This document shows positions 7,773 to 15,412 of a stretch of 64,000 nucleotides of DNA, in pieces. The stretch's first letter is position 1. Each line of letters starts with the position of its first letter. A program made the position numbers and the translations under genes. This DNA is from Streptomyces flavochromogenes. GTDB lineage: Bacteria; Actinomycetota; Actinomycetes; Streptomycetales; Streptomycetaceae. The notes below the pieces were generated by a model that worked only from the letters and a program-made list of their open reading frames with translations, had not been told where the DNA came from and made no database searches. Location: positions 310,001-374,000 of the forward strand of contig NZ_JNZO01000018.1 in assembly GCF_000717595.1 (NCBI RefSeq). The letters run 5' to 3'.

Positions 7773-8891
7773 GTGTCGACGCGCGACCTCTACACCACGG
7801 CCCCGTCCACCCCGAGCTGGCAGGTCCCCGCCACCGGCGCCGCCCGCTTCAACTGGGAATACGACATGGAGGCCGCCGGCCGCGAGCGCCTCCTCGCCCT
7901 CTACCAGAAGGGCAAGGACAAACAGTGGGACGGCGCCACCCGGATCGACTGGGACCTGGAGGTCGACCCGTACGACCCCCTCGGCACCCCCGACGAGGTC
8001 CTGACCCTCCACGGCACCCGCCACTGGGCGAAGATGACCGAGAAGGACAAGGGCGACCTGCGCCGGCACTACGCCTCCTGGCAGTTCAGCCAGTTCCTCC
8101 ACGGCGAGCAGGGCGCCATGATCTGCGCCGCCAGGATCGTCGAGTCCGTCCCCGACCTGGACGCCAAGTTCTACTCGGCCACCCAGACCATGGACGAGGC
8201 CCGGCACGCCGAGATCTACGGCCGCTTCCTCCACGACAAGGTCGGCATGCTCTACCCGATCAACGACAACCTGCAGAGCCTGCTCGACGACACCCTGCGC
8301 GACTCCCGCTGGGACATGCCGTACCTCGGCATGCAGGTCCTCATCGAGGGCCTCGCCCTCGCCGCCTTCGGCATGATCCGCGACACCACCGACAAGCCGC
8401 TGCCCAAGCAGATCCTCGCGTACGTGATGCAGGACGAGGCCCGGCACGTCGCCTTCGGCCGGATGGCCCTGCGCGACTACTACCGGCAGCTGTCCGACGC
8501 CGAACTCCGCGAACGCGAGGAGTTCGTCATCGAGGGCTGCTATCTGATGCGCGACCGGCTGCGCGGCGTCGAGGTCCTGGACAACTTCGGCATCCCGCGG
8601 AAGGAGGCGGAGGAGCTGACCGAGCAGAGCGAGTTCCTGCACCTCTTCCGCAAGCTGCTCTTCAGCCGGATCGTCCCCTGCGTCAAGGACATCGGACTCT
8701 GGGGCGAACGCCTCCAGAAGGCCTACCTCGACATGGGCGTCTTCGACCTCGGCGACTCCAATCTCGACCTCCTCATGACCCAGGACGAGGAGATCGCGGA
8801 ACAGCTCGACGCGGAGCGCTTCGCCAAGGAGGAGCAGGCCCGGGTCGCGGAGGTGGCGGACGCGATCGCGGACGGGGCGGCGCAGGGCTGA
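7773..8891 (+). CDS. Ferritin-like diiron oxygenase
   Basis: A 372-residue helical protein with a complete carboxylate-bridged diiron ligand set: Glu112 (HGEQGA), Glu142-x2-His145 (DEARH), Glu192 (LIEGLA) and Glu222-x2-His225 (second DEARH). The spacing is that of R2-like/bacterial multicomponent monooxygenase-type four-helix bundles. No reductase or effector subunit is encoded beside it. The GTG start follows AAGGAGG by five bases. It is transcribed away from the AurF-like gene, which suggests shared regulation through the intervening region. Function in Streptomyces is not established; substrate oxidation is inferred from the metal site only. Confidence 0.8.
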   Translation: MSTRDLYTTAPSTPSWQVPATGAARFNWEYDMEAAGRERLLALYQKGKDKQWDGATRIDWDLEVDPYDPLGTPDEVLTLHGTRHWAKMTEKDKGDLRRHYASWQFSQFLHGEQGAMICAARIVESVPDLDAKFYSATQTMDEARHAEIYGRFLHDKVGMLYPINDNLQSLLDDTLRDSRWDMPYLGMQVLIEGLALAAFGMIRDTTDKPLPKQILAYVMQDEARHVAFGRMALRDYYRQLSDAELREREEFVIEGCYLMRDRLRGVEVLDNFGIPRKEAEELTEQSEFLHLFRKLLFSRIVPCVKDIGLWGERLQKAYLDMGVFDLGDSNLDLLMTQDEEIAEQLDAERFAKEEQARVAEVADAIADGAAQG

Positions 8892-8938
8892 GTCCCCGGA
8901 AGAACGGTTTGTCGTACAGGTGACGTAGCGTGCTCGTC

Positions 8939-9781
8939 ATGACCATGCCGCCACCGCCGAACCAGCCGCCCCACAACCCGTACGGCGGGCCGGTGCCGCC
9001 CCCGCAGCAGCCCGGCCCGTACGGCGCCCCGCAGGGCTTCCCTCCGCCGGGCCACCCCCAACAGGCCTACCCCCAGCACGGTGTTCCGCCGCAGTACCCG
9101 GCGGGCCCCGGCCCCGGCGGCTGGGGGCAGCCGCCCATGGGTCCGCCCCCGAAGAAGAAGCTGTCGGCCGGCGCGATCGTCGCCATCGTCGTCGGCTCCC
9201 TGGTCGTGGTCGGCGGCATCGGTTACGGGGTCAAGGCCGGGCTCGACGGCGTCACCGGTTCCTTCCCCGCGGCGACGCACAAGCTGGTCGTCCCACAGAC
9301 CGTCCTCGACGGCGAGTTCGCCCTCGTCTCCGACCTCTCCGACACCCAGGGCAAGGAGATCGAGGACACCCCCGACTTCACCGTGAAGGACGCGACGGCG
9401 GCGGTCGGGCAGTACAGCGGCAAGGACGAGTCCGTCCTCGTCCTCTCCGGGCTGTACGGGCAGATCAAGAGCCCCGGTACCACCCGCTCGTCCATCCTCA
9501 AGGGAGCCGCCACGGACAAGGGCTCCAAGCTCGTCGTCAAGCCCAGGGACTTCACACCCGCCGGGTACGGCGTGACCGTCAGCTGCCAGGTCACCACGTC
9601 GAGGGACGGACTCAGCACGACGACGCTGCCCATGTGCGCCTGGGGCGACGAGAACACCGCCGCCGCCGTCGCCCTCGTCGGCGCCGGGGAGGCCACGGCC
9701 GACCCGAAGGACATCGACCTGGCCGGACTCGCCGAGAAGACGGCCAAGATCCGCGCGGAGATCCGCAAGCCGATCGCCTGA
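8939..9781 (+). CDS. Proline-rich single-pass membrane protein, unknown function
   Basis: A 280-residue protein: a Pro/Gly/Gln-rich cytoplasmic tail (about 1-70), a basic patch PPKKKLS, one transmembrane helix (AIVAIVVGSLVVVGGIGYGV) and an extracellular domain of about 190 residues with two Cys (SCQV...PMCAWGD) that could form a disulfide. The layout is common in actinobacterial DUF-type surface proteins; I do not recognise the outer domain. ATG is preferred to GTG nine bases earlier; TAGCGT lies seven bases before the ATG, so the message may be leaderless. It ends at a minisatellite and is convergent with the PBP gene. Confidence 0.7.
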   Translation: MTMPPPPNQPPHNPYGGPVPPPQQPGPYGAPQGFPPPGHPQQAYPQHGVPPQYPAGPGPGGWGQPPMGPPPKKKLSAGAIVAIVVGSLVVVGGIGYGVKAGLDGVTGSFPAATHKLVVPQTVLDGEFALVSDLSDTQGKEIEDTPDFTVKDATAAVGQYSGKDESVLVLSGLYGQIKSPGTTRSSILKGAATDKGSKLVVKPRDFTPAGYGVTVSCQVTTSRDGLSTTTLPMCAWGDENTAAAVALVGAGEATADPKDIDLAGLAEKTAKIRAEIRKPIA

Positions 9782-9809
9782 CGGCTGACGGTCCCCGGCT
9801 GACGGTCCA

Positions 9810-9879
9810 CGGCAGACGGCAGACGGCAGACGGCAGACGGCAGACGGCAGGCGGCAGGCGGCAGGCGGCAGACGGCTGG
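9810..9879. repeat. Heptamer minisatellite (CGGCAGA)n
   Basis: Ten head-to-tail copies of a 7-bp unit: five CGGCAGA, three CGGCAGG, one CGGCAGA, one CGGCTGG. A second G/A-rich array based on GCGAAGG/GCGGAGG follows to about 9940. It fills the gap between two convergent genes and encodes nothing convincing. Likely length-variable between strains. Confidence 0.85.
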
Positions 9880-9998
9880 CGGAGGGCGAACGGCGAAGGG
9901 CGAGGGCGGAGGCGAAGGGCGAAGGGCGAGGGCGGAGGGTGCTCAGGCACCCGGGGCCGCCGGGACGCAGTCCCGAGCGCCCGCACCCGCGCCCCCGT

Positions 9999-11474
9999 CT
10001 ACCCCCGCGCCTCCTCCTCCAGCCGCAGCGCCTCCTCCATCACCGCCCTCGCGATCGGCGCGGCGCTCCCGCCCCCGCTGATGTCCGTACGGGACGCCTC
10101 CGCGTCCTCGACGACCACCGCCACCGCGACCGCCGGCTGGGCCGCGTCCTCCGCCTGCGCCCAGGCGATGAACCAGGCGTACGGGGTGCCGGTGTTGCCG
10201 AAACCGTGCTGGGCCGTGCCCGTCTTGCCGCCGACCAGCGCCCCGGGGATCGCCGCGTTCGTCCCCGTCCCCTCCGTCACCGCCTTCACCATCAGCCGCT
10301 GGAGCTGCATCGCCGTCGCCGGGTTCATCGCCTGCCGGTAACTGCGGCGGCCCGTACGGTCGATCGTCGTGCCGCCCGAGGTCGTCGTGCGGTCGACGAG
10401 GTACGGCTGGGCGATCTCGCCGTTGTTGGCGACCGCCGCCGCCACCATCGCCATCTGGAGCGGCGTCGCCGTCGTGTCGAACTGTCCGATCGACGACAGC
10501 GCGAGCTGGTCCGGACTCATCTCCCGGTCGAAGTTGGACTTGGCCACCCAGGACGGCACCCGCAGCCCCGTGTCGTTGAAGCCGAACTTCCCCACCGCGT
10601 CGACCATCCCCTCCAGGCCCACCTCCACCCCCAGGCCGGCCATCACCGTGTTGCACGACCACTGGATCGCGTACGCGAGGGACGCGTCGCCGCAGCCCTT
10701 CGCCTCGTTCGGCAGCACCTGCCGGGTGCCGGGCAGTACGAACGGGTCCGGGGTGTCCGTCGGCGCGTCCACGTCCCGCACCATCCCCGCGTCGAGCGCC
10801 GCCGCCGCCGTCACGATCTTGAACGTGGAGCCCGGCGGATACGTCTGCCGCAGCGCCCGGTTCAGCATCGGCTGGTTCGGCGAGGTGGTGAGCCGCCTCC
10901 AGGCGTCCTTGACGCCCTGCCCCGTACCGGAGAGGACACCCGGGTCGTACGACGGTGAGCTGACCAGCGCGAGGATGCGGCCGCTGTGCGGCTCGACCGC
11001 GACGACCGCGCCCCGTTTCCCGGCGAGGCCCCGGAAGGCCGCCTCCTGCATCGAGCCGCGGATCGTCGTCACGACGTCGCCGCCGGGCTGCCGGCCCCGG
11101 GTGAGGTCGTTCCAGAGCGGCAGCGGGGCCAGCATCGGATCGGTGCCGGCCAGGATCGCGTCCTCGGCGTGCTCGACGAGGGTCGTGCCGTACGTCTGCG
11201 AGGAGTAGCCGGTGAGCGGCGCGTACAACGGTCCCCGGCGGTAGGTCCGTTCCCAGCGCAGTTGCTGTCCGCTGTCCCGGGAGCCGGTGACCGGCTTCCC
11301 GTCGACGACGATCTCGCCGCGCGGCTGCGCGTAGCGGTTGATCGCGATGCGCCGGTTGGCCGGGTTGCCGTCGAGCGACTCGGCCTCGAAGACCATCACG
11401 CGCGCGGAGTTGACGAGGAGCGCCACGAGAAGCACGAGACAGAGCGCGGCCGCCCGCCGGGCGTAGCGGATCAC
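9999..11474 (-). CDS. Class B penicillin-binding protein (transpeptidase, PBP2/PbpA type)
   Basis: A 491-residue peptidoglycan D,D-transpeptidase with an N-terminal membrane anchor (residues 8-24) and periplasmic PBP-dimer and transpeptidase domains. The active-site triad is complete: Ser216-x-x-Lys219 (STFK), Ser273-Cys-Asn275, and Lys417-Thr-Gly419. It acts with a SEDS glycosyltransferase, and the RodA/FtsW gene lies immediately upstream, 28 bases away, so the two form a polymerase-crosslinker pair. GTG start preceded by GGGGGA. Streptomyces chromosomes carry several such pairs; the one beside PknB/PstP is a different copy because no kinase or phosphatase genes are here. Confidence 0.92.
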   Translation of the reverse strand: MIRYARRAAALCLVLLVALLVNSARVMVFEAESLDGNPANRRIAINRYAQPRGEIVVDGKPVTGSRDSGQQLRWERTYRRGPLYAPLTGYSSQTYGTTLVEHAEDAILAGTDPMLAPLPLWNDLTRGRQPGGDVVTTIRGSMQEAAFRGLAGKRGAVVAVEPHSGRILALVSSPSYDPGVLSGTGQGVKDAWRRLTTSPNQPMLNRALRQTYPPGSTFKIVTAAAALDAGMVRDVDAPTDTPDPFVLPGTRQVLPNEAKGCGDASLAYAIQWSCNTVMAGLGVEVGLEGMVDAVGKFGFNDTGLRVPSWVAKSNFDREMSPDQLALSSIGQFDTTATPLQMAMVAAAVANNGEIAQPYLVDRTTTSGGTTIDRTGRRSYRQAMNPATAMQLQRLMVKAVTEGTGTNAAIPGALVGGKTGTAQHGFGNTGTPYAWFIAWAQAEDAAQPAVAVAVVVEDAEASRTDISGGGSAAPIARAVMEEALRLEEEARG

Positions 11475-11502
11475 GTGGTTCCCCCGGGGGCGTGCGGCCG
11501 GG

Positions 11503-12882
11503 TCACGAGGCCCCCTCCTTCACCGGTGCGAGCGTCCCCGTGTCGGCGTCGTCCGGCTGCGGTGCGCGCGCCGAGTCGCTGACCCGGATGAGGAGCGCCA
11601 CGATCACCCAGTTCGTGACCACCGACGACCCTCCCTGGGCCAGGAACGGCATCGCCATCCCGGTCAGCGGGATCAGGCCCATCACCCCGCCCGCGATCAC
11701 GAACACCTGGAGCGCCACGATCGAGGCGAGCCCGATCGCGAGGAGCCGCCCGAACGGGTCCCGCAGCGAGAGGCCGGCGCGGTAGCCGCGGGCGACGAGC
11801 AGCGCGTACAGCAGGAAGAGCGCGGTCAGGCCGACGAGCCCCAACTCCTCGCCTGCCGTGGCCAGGATGAAGTCCGACTTGGTGGCGAAGCCGATGAGGA
11901 CGGAATGCCCGAGGCCGAGTCCCGAGCCGAGCATCCCGCCGGCCGCGAACGAGAAGAGCGACTGGGCGAGCTGTCCGGGCCCGTCCCCCGCCCGGATCGA
12001 GGCGAACGGGTCGAGCCAGTCCTGCACCCGGCTGTGCACATGCGGTTCGAGCGAGCCGACGAGGAAGGCCCCGGCGGCGGCGAGGACGAGCCCGACCGCG
12101 ATCCATCCGGTCCGGCCGGTCGCCACGTACAGCATGATCACGAAGAGGCCGAAGAAGAGCAGCGAGGTGCCCAGGTCCCGTTCGAGGACGAGCACGCCGA
12201 CGCTCAGCAGCCAGATCGCCACGATCGGCCCGAGCACCCGCCCGGTCGGGAACTGGAACTTCCAGATCCGGCGGCCGGTGTACGCGAGCGCGTTGTGGTT
12301 GGCGGCGAGGTACGCGGCGAAGAAGACCGCGAGCAGGATCTTGGCGAACTCGCCCGGCTGGAAGGAGAGACCGCCGAGCCGGATCCAGATCTTGGCGCCG
12401 TTCACCGCCGGGAAGAAGATCGGCAGGATCATCAGGGCGAGCGCGGCGGCCACCGACACGTACGCGTACCCCTGGAGCGCGCGATGGTCGCGGAGCAGCA
12501 GCACGACCACGATGAAGAGCGCGACCCCGAGCGTCGACCAGATCAGCTGCGTCGTCGCCGCCTGGTCCTTCGGCGTCTCCAGGTCGAGCCGGTAGATCAG
12601 CACCAGGCCGAGGCCGTTGAGCAGGACCGCGATCGGCAGGAGCAGCGGATCGGCGTACGGCGCGCGGAACCGGACCGCGAGGTGGGCGAGGAGCGCGAGC
12701 AGACCGAGTCCGGCCCCGTAGCGCGCGGCGTCCGGCGGTACGGCCCCGCTGCGGGCGAGGCCGACCTCGGCGTACCCGTAGACGCAGATGAGGACGGCGC
12801 AGACGAGGAGGGAGAGTTCCACGCCGCGGCGCTTCGGCATGCGTACCCCGGGCGGGGGAGCGTCCGTGCGCGGTGCGGTCAT
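11503..12882 (-). CDS. FtsW/RodA/SpoVE family (SEDS) peptidoglycan glycosyltransferase
   Basis: A 459-residue integral membrane protein with about ten predicted helices and conserved SEDS features: IWIRLGGLSFQPGEFAKI in the middle and LPFLAQGGSS-type GGSS near the C-terminus (PFLAQGGSSVV). SEDS proteins polymerise lipid II into glycan strands with a cognate class B PBP, here the next gene. The ATG is six bases downstream of a TACGTT -10 element, implying a leaderless transcript that starts at or next to the initiation codon and continues into the PBP gene. Confidence 0.92.
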   Translation of the reverse strand: MTAPRTDAPPPGVRMPKRRGVELSLLVCAVLICVYGYAEVGLARSGAVPPDAARYGAGLGLLALLAHLAVRFRAPYADPLLLPIAVLLNGLGLVLIYRLDLETPKDQAATTQLIWSTLGVALFIVVVLLLRDHRALQGYAYVSVAAALALMILPIFFPAVNGAKIWIRLGGLSFQPGEFAKILLAVFFAAYLAANHNALAYTGRRIWKFQFPTGRVLGPIVAIWLLSVGVLVLERDLGTSLLFFGLFVIMLYVATGRTGWIAVGLVLAAAGAFLVGSLEPHVHSRVQDWLDPFASIRAGDGPGQLAQSLFSFAAGGMLGSGLGLGHSVLIGFATKSDFILATAGEELGLVGLTALFLLYALLVARGYRAGLSLRDPFGRLLAIGLASIVALQVFVIAGGVMGLIPLTGMAMPFLAQGGSSVVTNWVIVALLIRVSDSARAPQPDDADTGTLAPVKEGAS

Positions 12883-12888
12883 GGCCGC

Positions 12889-12917
12889 AACGTAGCAAGC
12901 GGTATGCCCTATGTCCC
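12889..12917 (-). promoter_or_regulatory. Putative leaderless promoter of the rodA-pbp operon
   Basis: On the minus strand GGGACA, a 17-base spacer and TACGTT precede the rodA ATG by six bases. The -10 matches the TANNNT consensus of housekeeping sigma in Streptomyces and its position is that of leaderless genes. Confidence 0.45.
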
Positions 12918-13036
12918 TTTTGTGTGACGGTGTGCCGTGTGGCGCGCTTCTGTTCCCCGCATTTCGGGCCGGCTCGCCTGCTCCCGGCCACCAGGGCTGC
13001 TCAGCCTGCGCCCGGTCCTTCCGCCAGGCCGTGCCG

Positions 13037-14311
13037 TCAGTCGTCCGGCGTCGTGTCCACGAGGCTCACGTACTCCGGCAGTCGCAGCCGGGCCTCGGCG
13101 CCCTCGCCGTCGGCGGCGCGCGCGAAGACGAGCTCGGCGCCGATCACCTCCGCCTGCCCCACCGCGATCGTCAGCCCGAGGCCGTGCCCCTTGCCCCCGC
13201 TCTCGGTGCGGAACCGCTGCGGCCCCGACTCCAGCAGATACGCGGGATAGCCGGGCCCGTGGTCCCGTACGGACACCACGGGGCCGTCCACCGTCAGCAC
13301 CACCGGCGGAGCGCCGTGCTTGTGCGCGTTGGCGATCAGATTGCCGAGCACCCGCTCCAGACGCCGCCGGTCCGTCTCCACCGTCGTGTCCCGCACGACC
13401 CGTACCTCGGTCGCGGTGCCCGAGGCGCGCACCACCCGCTCGGCGAGCGGACCGAGTTCGTGCACGGCCAGGTCGACGGTCTCGTTGCGGGCGTCGAGCC
13501 GCGAGATCTCCAGGAGGTCCTCGGTCAGCCCGCGCATCGCCCGCACCCTGTCCCGTACGAGCTCCGACGGCCGTCCCTCCGGCAGCAGCTCGGCCGCCGC
13601 GGAGAGCCCGGTGAGCGGAGTGCGCAGCTCGTGCGCCACGTCGGCGGTGAACCGCTGCTCGCTCTGCAGCTTGCTCTGCAGCGAGGAGGCCATCGTGTCG
13701 AGCGCCCCGGACACCGTGGCCACCTCGTCCTGGGGGCGCGAGGAGTCCTTCGTGCGGGGGTCGTCGACGCGCGCGTCGAGATCGCCCGCGCTGATCCGGC
13801 GGGCCACCTGGGCGGTGAGGTGCAGCCGCCGGGTGACCCGGGTGACGGCGAAGACGCCCACGAGCAGCGTCGCCCCGATCGCGAGGACGGAGGAGCCGAG
13901 GATCGAGCGGTCGAGCGCGTCGATCGTCTCGGCGCTCTGGGTGTAGTCGAGGCGTACGGCGAGGGCGCGGCCGTCCGCCGGGCCCGCCGCCCACATCGTC
14001 GGCCTGCCCCGGTCGTCGGCGACCACCGTGCCGCGCTCGCCCCGGACGGCGAGCGCGTGGAGGGAGGGCGGGAGCCCGGGCGGGTCGACCCCGGCGAACC
14101 GGGGGAGCGGTTCGCCGGCCTCGTAGAGCCGGGTGACGTCGGTGAGCCGCGCGAGGGCCTTCTCCCGCGAGTCGTTCACGGTCTGACCGGTCACCGACAC
14201 ATGGACGAGGACGCCGAGCAGCGCGGCCAGGGCGCAGCACATCACCGCGATGAAGACCGCGGCCTTCCAGGTGAGGGTCGCGGTCCAGGCGGGCAGCCGG
14301 GGCGCCCTCAC
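13037..14311 (-). CDS. Orphan sensor histidine kinase
   Basis: A 424-residue membrane kinase: TM1 (about 17-38), a 95-residue extracytoplasmic sensor, TM2 (about 138-157), a HAMP linker (about 158-210), a dimerisation domain with His227 in FTADVAHELRTPLTGL, and an ATPase domain with N-box NLIANAHKHG, DHGPG and GHGLGLTI. Its GTG overlaps the stop of the lipoprotein gene (GTGA), so both are coupled. No response regulator is encoded with it, which is unusual for a HAMP-type kinase. The lipoprotein-kinase pairing recalls CseA/CseC of the sigE operon, but sigma and regulator genes are absent. Confidence 0.9.
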   Translation of the reverse strand: MRAPRLPAWTATLTWKAAVFIAVMCCALAALLGVLVHVSVTGQTVNDSREKALARLTDVTRLYEAGEPLPRFAGVDPPGLPPSLHALAVRGERGTVVADDRGRPTMWAAGPADGRALAVRLDYTQSAETIDALDRSILGSSVLAIGATLLVGVFAVTRVTRRLHLTAQVARRISAGDLDARVDDPRTKDSSRPQDEVATVSGALDTMASSLQSKLQSEQRFTADVAHELRTPLTGLSAAAELLPEGRPSELVRDRVRAMRGLTEDLLEISRLDARNETVDLAVHELGPLAERVVRASGTATEVRVVRDTTVETDRRRLERVLGNLIANAHKHGAPPVVLTVDGPVVSVRDHGPGYPAYLLESGPQRFRTESGGKGHGLGLTIAVGQAEVIGAELVFARAADGEGAEARLRLPEYVSLVDTTPDD

Positions 14312-15096
14312 GGGCTCGGCTCGGCGGGAACGGCCACGTCGGGCGGGACCGGGAGGGGTGTCGAGCCCGGGGTCGGCGTCGGGCTGACCAGGCGGGGCGC
14401 GGGGACGGTCGGGGGCGCGGTGCGGCCGGGCTTCACGCGGACGATCTCGTCGCGGGTGGGCAGCATGCTGTGCTGCTGCTCGTCCCAGGACCAGGCGGTG
14501 CGGTACTCGTACCCGGGGATGCCCGCGGAACTGACCCGCATGATCAGGTCACGGCCCGCCAGCTCCACGCTGATGACCTGGTCGACGGTGGACATGATGC
14601 GGGTGAGCCCGCCGTTCTCCGCGAGGTAGACGCGCACGCCGACCTGCTGGTCCGGCATCCGGATCCCGACGATCAGCTCGTCCCGGCCGTTCCCGGTGAG
14701 GTCCCGGTAGTACGGCCGCATGACGGGGCACGCGGCCGGTGCGGTGTCGCAGGTCTCGATGGCGCGGGCGGTCTCCTCGTAGAGCCCGTCGCCGCCGCTG
14801 TACGTGCCGGGGTGGGCGCGCACCTCGGCGGCGACCACCGCGACGGCGTCGACGGTGTGGACGTCGTTGTCGGTGACCTTGATGCCGGGGACGCGCTCGG
14901 TGTCGGACTCCCCGTAGTCGACCGGCGGATCCGTGGCGGGCGGCAGATCGGGCCAGAGGCGTACGGGCCCGACGGCGGTGGGTGTGGACCCGGCGCTCTG
15001 GAGCCCGCCCTCGTTGCGTCCGCAGCCGACGGCGCCGCCGAGTACGAGGGCACACAGGACACCGGCGGCGGCGAGCTGCACTCCGCGCGGTCTCAC
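14308..15096 (-). CDS. Lipoprotein with VCBS/FG-GAP-like domain, coupled to the kinase
   Basis: A 262-residue exported lipoprotein: signal peptide with lipobox GGAVGC (Cys at about 25), a folded domain containing DLTGNGRDELIVGIRM, an Asp-rich loop typical of calcium-binding repeats, two Cys pairs in CDTAPAAC, and a Pro/Thr-rich C-tail. GTG start with GAGGAG five bases upstream. As the first gene of a two-gene operon with the kinase, it could modulate signal perception at the membrane in the way CseA restrains CseC; that function is inferred. Confidence 0.8.
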   Translation of the reverse strand: MRPRGVQLAAAGVLCALVLGGAVGCGRNEGGLQSAGSTPTAVGPVRLWPDLPPATDPPVDYGESDTERVPGIKVTDNDVHTVDAVAVVAAEVRAHPGTYSGGDGLYEETARAIETCDTAPAACPVMRPYYRDLTGNGRDELIVGIRMPDQQVGVRVYLAENGGLTRIMSTVDQVISVELAGRDLIMRVSSAGIPGYEYRTAWSWDEQQHSMLPTRDEIVRVKPGRTAPPTVPAPRLVSPTPTPGSTPLPVPPDVAVPAEPSP

Positions 15097-15185
15097 GCTG
15101 CTCCTCGTACGGGTCGGTCGGTGGGGCGGCCGGGGTGGCCCGGGGCCGGGGCGCCGGGCGGCGGAACCGGTCCGGGCCCGCTTCC

Positions 15186-15223
15186 AGTAGACCTTATTCG
15201 GAGGGAAGTCCTTTTTGTCTACT
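15186..15223. promoter_or_regulatory. Inverted repeat AGTAGAC-N24-GTCTACT upstream of the lipoprotein-kinase operon
   Basis: Perfect 7-bp arms with 31-base centre spacing (three helical turns), inside an AT-richer patch in an otherwise GC-rich gap. On the minus strand TAGACA and TAAGGT fall in positions resembling -35 and -10 with a 19-base spacer. It could be an operator for a dimeric regulator. Confidence 0.4.
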
Positions 15224-15381
15224 CATAGGCCCGGCCGGTTCGGCAGCGGGCCCGGTCGGTCCGGCACCGCTCACTGTCCCACCGCCCGGAACCGCCCGCC
15301 CCACCGGCCGGGTACTCCGCCACCCCTGGCCCGGGACTCCACCGCCCACCGGCCTGAGGCTCCACGGCTCCGCCGACCGGA

Positions 15382-15411
15382 CTCCACAGCCCCACCGGCG
15401 GGGCTGTGGAG
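15382..15411. terminator. Hairpin terminator of the HEAT-repeat gene
   Basis: Perfect 12-bp stem CTCCACAGCCCC with a 6-base loop, starting one base after the TAG stop on the minus strand. The 316-base gap from here to the lipoprotein gene holds this hairpin, the inverted repeat at 15186-15223 and reiterated CCGG/CTCCAC motifs but no gene. Confidence 0.75.
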
Positions 15412-15412
15412 C

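Noticed and set aside
9810..9940. Heptamer array as a CRISPR or coding repeat
   Set aside because: Units are 7 bp with no spacers, no cas genes are nearby, and no reading frame gives a protein-like product with a start site.
11503..12882. RodA/PBP pair as part of the PknB-PstP growth cluster
   Set aside because: No kinase, phosphatase or FHA gene is adjacent; neighbours are an orphan kinase and a membrane protein.
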